32,036 bases of DNA from JBIKIW01 sp044361365. Its GTDB lineage: Bacteria; Patescibacteriota; JACMRA01. Each line of letters opens with the position of its first letter. The first letter of the stretch is position 1. The position numbers and the translations under genes are program-made. This document shows, one piece after another, positions 22,099 through 29,983 of the stretch. The stretch is taken from contig JBIKIW010000015.1 in NCBI GenBank assembly GCA_044361365.1, positions 1-32,036 of the forward strand. Direction: 5' to 3'. A model generated the notes under the pieces. The model was not told the DNA's origin, ran no database searches, and was given only the letters and a program-made list of their open reading frames with translations.

Positions 22099-24387
22099 AT
22101 GGCAAAAAAATCATTAAAATCAAATGAGGTTGTAGATAATAATACAATCAAACCTCAAAGTTTAAAACCTAAAGAAATAGGTAATAAAAATTCAAACTTT
22201 TCTAAATTCTTTAAAAAATACCAAACAGCTGTAATTAGCTTTGCTTTGCTTTTGGTGCTTTTAGTGGGAGGAAGTTTAGCATATTTCAAGATTTCTAATA
22301 AAGACAAAGATAGTGCTAGTGCGGGCTTAAATTGTCCTAGTGGGTATAATTGGAATTCATCCAAAAATACATGCGAGAGCAGAACAACCAAAATTGGCAC
22401 AACAACTTATGCTTGTGCAGATGGAACACAAAATAATACAGGATGTGCTGGTCACGGTTCTGTTGACACAGCTGCAAACAATAACAACGATGGCAATTTT
22501 TATTCAGGCACCAAGCCAGTCCTGTTTGTGTCTATACCTGAGGGCGGTTCGGCATACGGTCCAATATGCCCAAACAATTACAGCTATGTAAATGGCAACG
22601 ACAATAAGATAGCTTTAGGTGGCACTACTGTAGTTTGTCATAGAAACGATACCGTTGACACAGCTGCAAACAATAACAACGATGGCAATTTTTATTCAGG
22701 CACCAAGCCAGTCCTGTTTGTGTCCATACGTGAGGCTGGCTCAGCTTATGGTCCAATATGCCCAAACAATTACAGCTATGTAAATGGCAACGACAATAAG
22801 ATAGCTTTAGGTGGCACTACTGTAGTTTGTCATAATAGCTCTATTAATCCAACATCCCAAAGCGTATCGTATTCTTGTCCAGATTCCTCATGGAATGACG
22901 AAGGTGCAGATTGTGCTAAGTATATTTCCCCTGCTTCTTACACTATAGACATAAACACAGGCATCTCAGCTTGTAATCCAAGTCGTAACAATTTAAACTC
23001 AGGAGATACTTTTAATTGTACCTTTAACTTAAGCGGTTCTCCTATTGGAAGTTATACTATTCCATCTGAAGGATTATATGGAGCAATTAGAAATACTTCC
23101 GGAGACGCTAATACCTTTTTAGGAAACTCTAGCTTATGTACAATAGCAGGAACGGTTTTAACCTGTAACAATATTCCTACCACTGGAGCAAGTATAGGAA
23201 GCAAAGAAATAATCTTACATCAACCAAATGTAAACTGGTATCCAAATAAAGGAATTCTTAATATAGCCACTACTTCGTTATCAACCTCTGATATTCCTAA
23301 TCTGGCAATAACCTGCACCTCTGCAACAGTTAAATCAACCACAACCTGTACTTTTAACTTACCCACTGATAAAACACTGCCTGCTGACTTTAAACTTAGC
23401 ATTGGAGACGAAGCCTTATCTCCTGCCTGTACTGCTAGTGCTGGAGTGGTAACCTGTAACTCTGTACCTACGGGTACTCAAGTAGGTAGTCAAATTATTT
23501 ATGGTCAAATTGGCACTGGAACAAAAACTGACACAGGGAAAAAAGTAACAATTGATTCAGGTATCATAGCTATTAACAACCAAAACCTAACCTCAGCTTT
23601 AAGTGACTGTACAAATGCTACAGCAGTAACCAACAACACCTACAGCTGTACTTTTAGTCTAAAACCTGGCTATCAATTCCCTGGCACAGGTACTTTCCAA
23701 GTTGTTACTTCTAACTCTTCCAACGCCTCTACTGATTTAACCCCAGCTACAGGAGTTACGGCTATTACTTGTGCCTACACACCAAACGCCACTTCAGGCA
23801 ATTTAACTTGTAACAATATTCCAGCTGGTACAAATACAGGTAGTAGAAATATTTTACTTAGACTTGGTACTGGTTCCGAAGCTTACACTGATAAAGGAGA
23901 TGTAACTATAGCACAGGGATTAACTGATATGATCTTTTTACCCCCAACAACCCTAACTGAATCTCCAAATCCTTCTACAGATGGTTTATCTATCTTTAAG
24001 GATAAAGATTATTCTCTAACTATTAAAGATGCTAGATTAGTTGAAAACAGCAAAACCAGTGTTTGTTACTTTAAGATTAAAGAAGTTACCTCTCAAGATA
24101 ATGATGCTACTAGAGGTTATGATAAACTAACTTCTACAGTTCTAACTTCTACCAGTACTACCACACCTACTCCAGTCTACGATGCTACCACTAAATCTTA
24201 CAAAGTAACCTACGATGCTACTAATGGAGTAAATATTAAACTTGCTAAAGCTAATCAATCCTATACTGATTACAATCTCCAAGTACGCTGTACTCGTAGT
24301 GACAACCAATTATTTGGTAGAGATCAAAAGATTAATTTCTTGTTTGGTGCTTATAGTGTAGTGGATATTAGTGGAGTTGGGGTGTAG
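22099..24387 (+). CDS. Membrane-anchored Cys-module surface protein
   Basis: A 762-residue protein: basic cytoplasmic N-terminus (residues 1-42), one transmembrane helix (43-63), and a long extracellular part in type II orientation. Outside lie a Cys-rich segment (CPSGYNWNSSKNTC), two near-identical 64-residue repeats (VDTAANNNNDGNFYSGTKPV through GGTTVVCH), then three modules of about 95-100 residues. Each of these has the pattern C-x10-14-C-T-F...C-x8-12-C-N-x-(I/V/L)-P and a final strand (GSKEIIL, GSQIIYG, GSRNILL). The end is a beta-rich domain. Disulfide-stabilised Ig-like modules are likely. It is probably an adhesin or cell-envelope stalk protein. A related four-cysteine module occurs in the metalloprotease at 29984. 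Confidence 0.7.
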   Translation: MAKKSLKSNEVVDNNTIKPQSLKPKEIGNKNSNFSKFFKKYQTAVISFALLLVLLVGGSLAYFKISNKDKDSASAGLNCPSGYNWNSSKNTCESRTTKIGTTTYACADGTQNNTGCAGHGSVDTAANNNNDGNFYSGTKPVLFVSIPEGGSAYGPICPNNYSYVNGNDNKIALGGTTVVCHRNDTVDTAANNNNDGNFYSGTKPVLFVSIREAGSAYGPICPNNYSYVNGNDNKIALGGTTVVCHNSSINPTSQSVSYSCPDSSWNDEGADCAKYISPASYTIDINTGISACNPSRNNLNSGDTFNCTFNLSGSPIGSYTIPSEGLYGAIRNTSGDANTFLGNSSLCTIAGTVLTCNNIPTTGASIGSKEIILHQPNVNWYPNKGILNIATTSLSTSDIPNLAITCTSATVKSTTTCTFNLPTDKTLPADFKLSIGDEALSPACTASAGVVTCNSVPTGTQVGSQIIYGQIGTGTKTDTGKKVTIDSGIIAINNQNLTSALSDCTNATAVTNNTYSCTFSLKPGYQFPGTGTFQVVTSNSSNASTDLTPATGVTAITCAYTPNATSGNLTCNNIPAGTNTGSRNILLRLGTGSEAYTDKGDVTIAQGLTDMIFLPPTTLTESPNPSTDGLSIFKDKDYSLTIKDARLVENSKTSVCYFKIKEVTSQDNDATRGYDKLTSTVLTSTSTTTPTPVYDATTKSYKVTYDATNGVNIKLAKANQSYTDYNLQVRCTRSDNQLFGRDQKINFLFGAYSVVDISGVGV
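22462..22834 (+). repeat. Two-copy tandem coding repeat, period 192 bp
   Basis: Bases 22462-22642 and 22654-22834 are almost identical, with a period of 192 bp (64 codons). Nearly all differences cluster in about 30 bases (near 22534-22562 against 22726-22754) that change PEGGSAYG to REAGSAYG along with several silent changes. Recent duplication or gene conversion inside the surface-protein gene. Confidence 0.85.
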
Positions 24388-24424
24388 CTATGAGTTAAAT
24401 GTTGTAGCACCTAATTTATACCAT

Positions 24425-24446
24425 TATACCAGTTCCGCAAACAACC
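24425..24446 (+). repeat. Stray MITE end
   Basis: TATACCAGTTCCGCAAACAACC matches the left end of the MITE at 187 (TATACTAGTTTCGCTAATTGCTACC) with a few changes. It lies 9 bases before the inverted copy C, so it is a truncated or nested element. Confidence 0.45.
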
Positions 24447-24455
24447 TTTTTAATA

Positions 24456-24573
24456 TATACCAATTTCACCAACCGCCAATCTAACTTTAAATTGAAGCTA
24501 AACTCAAAATTCCCTTTTGCCTCGCGAAGGGGTGGACGCGTTAGCGGACGGGGTAGTTAGCGAAATGGGTATA
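24456..24573 (-). mobile_element. MITE-like element, copy C (118 bp)
   Basis: Starts TATACCAATTTCACCAAC and ends TTAGCGAAATGGGTATA; its reverse complement aligns with the copies at 187-314 and 28448-28575, including TTCAATTTAAAG, the CCCTTTTG hairpin and the GACGGGGTA block. It lies in the gap between the convergent surface-protein and RecQ genes, adjacent to the hairpin repeat at 24588. Confidence 0.7.
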
Positions 24574-24587
24574 AATAGCCAAACTGC

Positions 24588-24697
24588 TATTAAACTAGAC
24601 ACTTGTTTGTGCGTCCTATTTTCTATATCAGAAAGGGTTGTCAAAGCTCAAACAGTCCTCAACTGTGTTGTCTATTTTAACTATATTGGTTAGCTAT
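24588..24697 (+). repeat. Hairpin-forming interspersed repeat (type 3), copy 1
   Basis: Shares TATTAAACTAGACACTTGTT at the left, and AGCTCAAACAGTCCTCAACT through TATTTTAACTAT and GGTTRGCTATA at the right, with 29850-29964. The ends TTAAACTAGACA and TGTCTATTTTAA pair at 11 of 12 positions, and GTTTG/CAAAC pair inside, so the whole element folds as one hairpin. It lies between convergent genes, so bidirectional termination is a possible role. Bases 24698-24786 hold nothing recognisable. Confidence 0.65.
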
Positions 24698-24786
24698 ATT
24701 ATTTTTGTAGGGGTGGTCGCCATTACTGAATAAAAGCTGTAGGGGAGGGATTTATCCTTCCTGTTGTTGAATTTCGGCGTAACAAT

Positions 24787-26628
24787 TTACTCAAACCCCA
24801 CTAAAGCTTCCTTAAAGTAAGGCCAATATTTTTCTAGTTTGTGGGTTCCGACACCGCTGATTTTGGCAAATTCGGCTTTGGTTTTGGGCTTTTTAGCGAC
24901 CATATCTAAAAGACTAGCATTCCCGAAGACTACAAAAGTTGGTAGATTATCTTGTTTGGCTATTTGTGACCTAGTTTGTCTTAGTTTATCAAAAAAAGCT
25001 TGATCAGAAGGTGATAATTTAGCAGTGGATTTTTTAGTAATTTTAGATTTAATCGGTTGTTTAGCTAGCTCCGTAAATGGGGTTAATTCCACTTTCAAAA
25101 GACCTGTGGCAATTTTCATGGAAGTTTCATTTAGAGAAAGAGTTTTGATAAAACCTTCATAATCTACCTGCAAATAGCCCAAACTAATCAGTTGGTTGGT
25201 ATAAAACATCAGCTCCTCCCTGGAATTATCTTTACAAATTCCAAAAGTAACCAGTTTGGTGTGCTCATAATTTTGCATTCTTTCGTTCGAAATTCCTTGT
25301 AAAAATTCTACAATATAACCAATTCCAAATTTTTGTCCGGTTCTACCGATAGCCGAGATAATTTTTTGAGCCAAGACTGTTTGGTCGATTTTGGCTACTG
25401 GGTTTAAGCAGCCGTCACAATTACCGCAATCTACTTCAAGCCGTTCCTCAAAATATTGCAAAAGTATGCGTCTTCGACAGTGTCCCGTGCTACAAAAATC
25501 AACCAGTCTGTCCAGTTTATCGTGCTGAAGTTTTTGAAAAATCTTAAAGGTTTCCGCGTTTCCTGAAGGCTTACCGGTGTCAATAAATCTGCGATAAGTA
25601 CCTGCATCTGCGGGAGAATACAAGAGCAGAGCCTCTGAAGCAAGTCCATCTCTACCAGCTCTTCCGGTTTCTTGATAATAGCTTTCGATCGATTTTGGCA
25701 TATTCCAATGAGCCACAAACCGTACATCAGGTTTATCCACCCCCATTCCAAAAGCGATTGTAGCACAAACCACTTGCAGTTCATCTTGCATAAATTTGGT
25801 GTAGGTTTCCTCTTTTTCTTCAATAGACAATCCGGCGTGAAAAGGTGCCGCCAAAATCCCAGCTTCAGTCAAGTTCGCAGCAACTTCTTCGGTAGATTTA
25901 CGACTTAGGCAATACACAATCCCGGATTCTCGAGGGAAAGATTTTACAAAAGAAACAAGTTGCTTGGTTGCCTCCTTTTCTTCAGGTTTTGGGGTTACGG
26001 TGTAGGTGATGTTGGGCCTATCAAAAGAGCTTATAAAAATATTCGGGTTGTCGAGTTTGAGTTGCAAAACAATGTCATCTCGGGTGAGTTGGTCAGCGGT
26101 AGCAGTTAGGGCAATCAGAGGAATTTCGGGGAATTTTTCCTTAAAAATAGCTAGTTTGGAATATTCTGGTCTAAAATCGTGTCCCCATTGAGAAACGCAG
26201 TGAGCTTCATCAATGGCAATCAGGCTGATTTTGAGGGTTTCCATCCAATCCAAAAAACTACTCTCTCTAGCAAATAATCTCTCGGGAGAAACATAAAGGA
26301 GTTTGAGAGTTCCATTTTCGGCGTCTTGGGTGGTTTCTTTTTGCTCTAAGTATCCGATCGAGCTGTTTAAAATTCCAGCTCTAATTCCATTTTTTTTGAG
26401 TGATTCCACCTGATCATGCATTAGGGCAATTAGAGGTGAAATTACAATCACTAAACCATTTTCCAAAACCGCAGGAAGCTGATAACAAAGAGACTTTCCG
26501 CCGCCTGTTGGCATTATTGCAAGTGTATCTTTGCCAGCCAAAATCGAGTCGATTACAGGCACTTGAGCAGGTCTAAGGGTATCATAGCCAAAATGTTCTT
26601 TTAACTTACTAAGCAACAGAGATGACAT
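24787..26628 (-). CDS. recQ: ATP-dependent DNA helicase RecQ
   Basis: A 613-residue 3'-5' DNA helicase of recombination and repair. I use the ATG at 26626-26628 because the family starts there (SKLKEHFGYDTLRPAQ) and AGGG lies 8 bases upstream; an in-frame start 12 codons earlier is unlikely. Motif 0 is LRPAQ; Walker A is PTGGGKS (40-46); the DEAH box is IAIDEAHCVSQWGHDFRPEY. Motif V is ATIAFGMGVDKPDVR and motif VI is YYQETGRAGRDG. The zinc-binding subdomain follows (CSTGHCRRR, DCGNCDGC), then the RQC winged helix and a C-terminal HRDC domain (PTFVVFGNASLLDMVAKKP). It is divergent from the polymerase gene. Confidence 0.96.
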   Translation of the reverse strand: MSSLLLSKLKEHFGYDTLRPAQVPVIDSILAGKDTLAIMPTGGGKSLCYQLPAVLENGLVIVISPLIALMHDQVESLKKNGIRAGILNSSIGYLEQKETTQDAENGTLKLLYVSPERLFARESSFLDWMETLKISLIAIDEAHCVSQWGHDFRPEYSKLAIFKEKFPEIPLIALTATADQLTRDDIVLQLKLDNPNIFISSFDRPNITYTVTPKPEEKEATKQLVSFVKSFPRESGIVYCLSRKSTEEVAANLTEAGILAAPFHAGLSIEEKEETYTKFMQDELQVVCATIAFGMGVDKPDVRFVAHWNMPKSIESYYQETGRAGRDGLASEALLLYSPADAGTYRRFIDTGKPSGNAETFKIFQKLQHDKLDRLVDFCSTGHCRRRILLQYFEERLEVDCGNCDGCLNPVAKIDQTVLAQKIISAIGRTGQKFGIGYIVEFLQGISNERMQNYEHTKLVTFGICKDNSREELMFYTNQLISLGYLQVDYEGFIKTLSLNETSMKIATGLLKVELTPFTELAKQPIKSKITKKSTAKLSPSDQAFFDKLRQTRSQIAKQDNLPTFVVFGNASLLDMVAKKPKTKAEFAKISGVGTHKLEKYWPYFKEALVGFE

Positions 26629-26764
26629 AGAATTTACCCTAAATTTAAAATTGAATTTGCACAACTCAATTATTTTTTTGAGAGTAAAATTTAGCTCAAA
26701 ATTAATTTCTAAAAATGAAAATTATGATTGACTAAGATTTCGATGTCCTTCATTTAGTTTTAAC

Positions 26765-28432
26765 ATGTACTCAACCAACCAAATTTTCATTTCTGACTTG
26801 TTAAAATCACCAAAAGAGCAAGTTTTTAGCCTTGTTTATGAGGCACAGCAAGATTTACTCAGTGACGGTTTGTTTTTAGTTGGGTTTATCAAAGATGAAG
26901 TTTTAAATTATACCAAAGTTGAGCTAGAAGACCTCAAAAAATTGGCGGGTAGGGGAGTTTTTACCTACGAAAGCAAGGAAGTTTATAAACTTTTTGAAAA
27001 TACCCTCGAAGCTCCAGTTTTACTAGATTTAAAGCTAGGAGACTACATTGAAAATTCTAATTTGCCATTTCAGTTTGAAGATTTTCATCGCCGATTTAGC
27101 CTAGAAACTTTTGCTAAAGAAGATTTTGGTGGGAATATAGAACTGGCTAAACTTTGGCATTCTGATCAACTTGGAAGGCATTTTATGCAGAATTTGGATT
27201 CAAGATTGTTGAATTTGTGGCAAAATGTAGAGTCGCCTTTGGCTCGGGTTTTGGCTGTGATGGAAAATACCGGGATTTATATTGATCAAACCAAACTTCA
27301 AGAAATTTCTAATCAATTATCTGGTGAAACTGAAAGATTGGACTCAGAAATCAAAGCAATTTTGCAAGTGGAAAATCTTAACCTTAATTCACCGTCACAG
27401 TTAGGGCCAGCCTTGGTAAATTTCGGACTAGCTATCAAACCAAAATCTAGCGGCAAAATTCCTACCGACAAAGATATACTAGAGTCACTCGTCCCGCTCG
27501 ATAAATCCGGGGTAGTAGCTAAAATTTTGGACTACCGAACTGTGACTAAACTAAACTCCACTTTTGCGGTTAGTTTTTTGGGGAAACTTGATAAAAATAG
27601 TCGAATTCATGGGATTTTCAGTCAAACTGGAGCAGCAACTGGTAGAATTTCCTCAAACTCCCCAAACCTCCAAAATATTCCGATCAAGCACCCAAAATAC
27701 GGTCCACTTTTGCGAGCTTGCATTGCCAGCGAACCCTCAAAACTAATCATTTCAGCGGATTATTCCCAAATCGAACTTCGCCTGCTAGCTCATTTTACGT
27801 CGGATCCTGTTCTTAAAGCCGCTTTTGAAAATGACGAAGATGTTCACGCCAGAACTGCCAGCGAGATTTTTGAAATTCCCCTTGATTCAGTCACCAAAGA
27901 GCAACGAAATGTGGGTAAAACGCTCAATTTTGCTCTATTATATCAGCAAGGGCCTCAGGCAACCGGCAAACAACTTGGAATTAGTACCAAAGAAGCAAGT
28001 CAAATTATTGCTAAATATTTCCAGAAGTTTGCTAAAGTTCGTCCTTATCTGGATTCTAACCTAGAATTTGCCCGTAAGAATGGCTTTGTGGAGACCTTTT
28101 TGGGTAGAAGGCGGTATTTTGACAACCTAAATTCGACCAACGGATTTTTGCGAAGTATGGAAGAAAGGGCGGTGTGCAATTCACCTCTACAGGGTTCAAA
28201 TGCTGATTTGATCAAACTTGCCATGATAAATTTGCAAAATAGAATTGAAAAAGAAAACCTGCCAGCCAAGATTGTGTTAACAGTTCACGACGAATTGGTG
28301 GTGGAAACGGATAAAGATTTTGCTCAAAAAATGCTACAAATTTTGATTACTGAAATGGAGCTCGGGCAACCGCTAAATGTCCCGATTAAGGTGGAAGTTG
28401 GAGTTGGAGCCAATTGGAGTGAGGCGAAGTAG
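26765..28432 (+). CDS. polA: Family A DNA polymerase, short (no 5' nuclease domain)
   Basis: A 555-residue Pol I-type polymerase. There is no 5'-3' exonuclease domain, and the first 150 residues are too short and lack the DxE of a working proofreading domain. Motif A is SADYSQIELRLLAHF (D332). Motif B is QRNVGKTLNFALLYQQGP (R381, K385, F389, Y393). Motif C is LTVHDELVVE (H508, D509, E510). The thumb and GATGRISSNSPNLQNIPI-type segment are present, so it should polymerise. Motif B is unusual: NFALLYQ in place of NFGxxYG. The pairing with divergent RecQ suggests a repair role. A separate nuclease elsewhere would be needed for primer removal. Confidence 0.93.
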   Translation: MYSTNQIFISDLLKSPKEQVFSLVYEAQQDLLSDGLFLVGFIKDEVLNYTKVELEDLKKLAGRGVFTYESKEVYKLFENTLEAPVLLDLKLGDYIENSNLPFQFEDFHRRFSLETFAKEDFGGNIELAKLWHSDQLGRHFMQNLDSRLLNLWQNVESPLARVLAVMENTGIYIDQTKLQEISNQLSGETERLDSEIKAILQVENLNLNSPSQLGPALVNFGLAIKPKSSGKIPTDKDILESLVPLDKSGVVAKILDYRTVTKLNSTFAVSFLGKLDKNSRIHGIFSQTGAATGRISSNSPNLQNIPIKHPKYGPLLRACIASEPSKLIISADYSQIELRLLAHFTSDPVLKAAFENDEDVHARTASEIFEIPLDSVTKEQRNVGKTLNFALLYQQGPQATGKQLGISTKEASQIIAKYFQKFAKVRPYLDSNLEFARKNGFVETFLGRRRYFDNLNSTNGFLRSMEERAVCNSPLQGSNADLIKLAMINLQNRIEKENLPAKIVLTVHDELVVETDKDFAQKMLQILITEMELGQPLNVPIKVEVGVGANWSEAK

Positions 28433-28447
28433 GAAATTATAAATTGT

Positions 28448-28575
28448 TATACTAGTTTCGCTAATTACTACCACAAACATACCCCGTCAGGCTTTGCCTG
28501 CCACCCCTTTCAAAAGGGGAATTTCGAGTTTAGTTTCAATTTGAAGTTAGGTTGATGGTTGGTGAAATGGGTATA
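28448..28575 (+). mobile_element. MITE-like element, copy B (128 bp)
   Basis: Begins TATACTAGTTTCGCTAATTA and ends TTGGTGAAATGGGTATA. It is the same length as copy A at 187-314 and differs at only a few positions; the GTCAGGC-TTT-GCCTG hairpin differs by paired changes that keep the stem (copy A has CAGACTTCGTCTG). It lies 16 bases after the polymerase gene. Bases 28576-28720 downstream show no gene. Confidence 0.78.
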
Positions 28576-28735
28576 ATGATAAATTATAAGTGGAAAAAGG
28601 TACGTCTGCCTAATATGATTTTTCTGCAAACAAAGAGATTGTTGTTGGGGCAAAATGATTTTGTGGAAATTATAAAGTGAATCAAATTCTTAGTTCTTTT
28701 ATCATGGAGCAAATAGTTAATTTTTGACTTTACTA

Positions 28736-28764
28736 TTGACTATTGACAGTAAACAGACAATACT
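28736..28764 (+). promoter_or_regulatory. Promoter candidate with repeated TTGAC boxes
   Basis: TTGACT (28736-28741), 17 bases, AATACT (28759-28764). Two more boxes, TTGACT at 28724 and TTGACA at 28743, give three TTGAC repeats within 25 bases. The candidate start of transcription is close to the GTG start codon at 28785, giving a very short leader. Confidence 0.4.
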
Positions 28765-28784
28765 AAATACACAAAACCTATTCT

Positions 28785-29831
28785 GTGACCAAAAAACTTT
28801 CCGCAACCAAACAAAAGATCGTCGATTTTCTTGATAAAAATCCAAATTCTAGTGCCAAATCAATCACGGATTATCTGGAAATTAGCAAACAAGCTGCTCA
28901 AAAACACCTTAAAGAATTGCTAGAAATGGGGTTGATTTCCAAAAGAGGAAGTCCGCCAAAGGTTTATTATGAGAAAATAAATCGGGATTTTAAGATTGAG
29001 CTGTCATCAAAAATATCCTTTGAATCAACAAATTCAGACGAATTTAACTCAAATGACCAAGAATCAATTCAAGAAAATTTTGCTTTATTCACTTCCGATG
29101 GGCAAATTCTAAAAGGTTTGGAAGGGTTTGGAAAATGGTGTGAGGATCGAGATTTTAGTGTAGAAGATTATGCTCAAAAGTATGCCGAAATAGTCACCAA
29201 ATACAACAGCTACAAAAACAGTTCAAACATGATTGATGCTACTAACAAAGCCAAAGAAACTTATAAAGATCAGTGTTTTTTGGATAAATTGTGCTATAGT
29301 GAATTTTCAGCCTACGAGATTTTTGGACGAACCAAGCTGTATTCTTATCTTTTGTACGGCAAGCAATCTGAAGATAAAAAGCTGATTAAAACGACCGTTT
29401 CTGAAATAAAAGAGGATATTTTTAGGTTAGTTATTGAGCAAAAAATCGATGCCGTGGGTTTTATATCCCCAACCGTACCCCGCAAAATCCAATTTCAAAA
29501 AGAGTTTGAGAAAATTCTGAATTTGCCACTACCGGTTATCAAAATTGAAAAAATTCGAGGTGAAGTTTTGATCCCTCAAAAAACCCTAAAGTCTCCCAAG
29601 GAAAGAATCGAAAACAGTATTAGCACGATTGTGGTTACTGAACAAAGAAATTTTAGCAGGATTTTGCTGATTGACGATTTTGTGGATTCTGGAGCAACAC
29701 TCAACTTTACTGCTCAAAAACTAAAAGCCAAATTCCCGAGTATTCAAACGATTATCTGCTATGCCATCTGTGGCACTCCAAATGGTGTGATAAATCATTC
29801 TCAAAAATTTGAAGTGGTGAACGAAGCTTGA
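28785..29831 (+). CDS. Winged-helix / phosphoribosyltransferase-domain fusion protein
   Basis: A 348-residue protein starting at GTG. Residues 1-65 form a winged helix (KQKIVDFLDKNPNSSAKSIT, recognition helix SKQAAQKHLKELLEMG, wing KRGSPPKVYYE). After an acidic linker, a helical middle follows (about 95-200) with several cysteines. The C-terminal part is a type I phosphoribosyltransferase fold ending with the PRPP loop ILLIDDFVDSGATL (near 305). The layout is that of PurR of Bacillus (winged helix plus PRTase acting as a PRPP sensor), but the HTH is of the MarR/ArsR-like kind and the middle is different. It may be a nucleotide-responsive regulator; catalysis is not excluded. Confidence 0.75.
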   Translation: MTKKLSATKQKIVDFLDKNPNSSAKSITDYLEISKQAAQKHLKELLEMGLISKRGSPPKVYYEKINRDFKIELSSKISFESTNSDEFNSNDQESIQENFALFTSDGQILKGLEGFGKWCEDRDFSVEDYAQKYAEIVTKYNSYKNSSNMIDATNKAKETYKDQCFLDKLCYSEFSAYEIFGRTKLYSYLLYGKQSEDKKLIKTTVSEIKEDIFRLVIEQKIDAVGFISPTVPRKIQFQKEFEKILNLPLPVIKIEKIRGEVLIPQKTLKSPKERIENSISTIVVTEQRNFSRILLIDDFVDSGATLNFTAQKLKAKFPSIQTIICYAICGTPNGVINHSQKFEVVNEA

Positions 29832-29849
29832 TTTGTGTACCCAAAATAA

Positions 29850-29964
29850 TATTAAACTAGACACTTGTTTGTGGAATTCGCATTCTAATTTTTATATCTT
29901 GAAAAGACTTAAAGCTCAAACAGTCCTCAACTGCGTTGTTTATTTTAACTATTGGTTGGCTATA
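29850..29964 (+). repeat. Hairpin-forming interspersed repeat (type 3), copy 2
   Basis: Same ends and order as 24588-24697: TATTAAACTAGACACTTGTT at the left, AGCTCAAACAGTCCTCAACT and GGTTGGCTATA at the right, with a diverged centre. TTAAACTAGACA pairs with TGTTTATTTTAA (ten Watson-Crick pairs, one G-T, one mismatch). It fills most of the 152-base gap between two convergent genes, the same setting as copy 1. Confidence 0.65.
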
Positions 29965-29983
29965 ATTTAGGTTTGAGTATAAT

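Noticed and set aside
26629..26664. Earlier in-frame start for RecQ
   Set aside because: The extra 12 residues are not like RecQ N-termini, whereas the ATG at 26626-26628 has AGGG at good spacing.
152..29964. CRISPR array
   Set aside because: The repeats are dispersed singly, 90-130 bp long and of several families, with no regular spacers and no cas genes.
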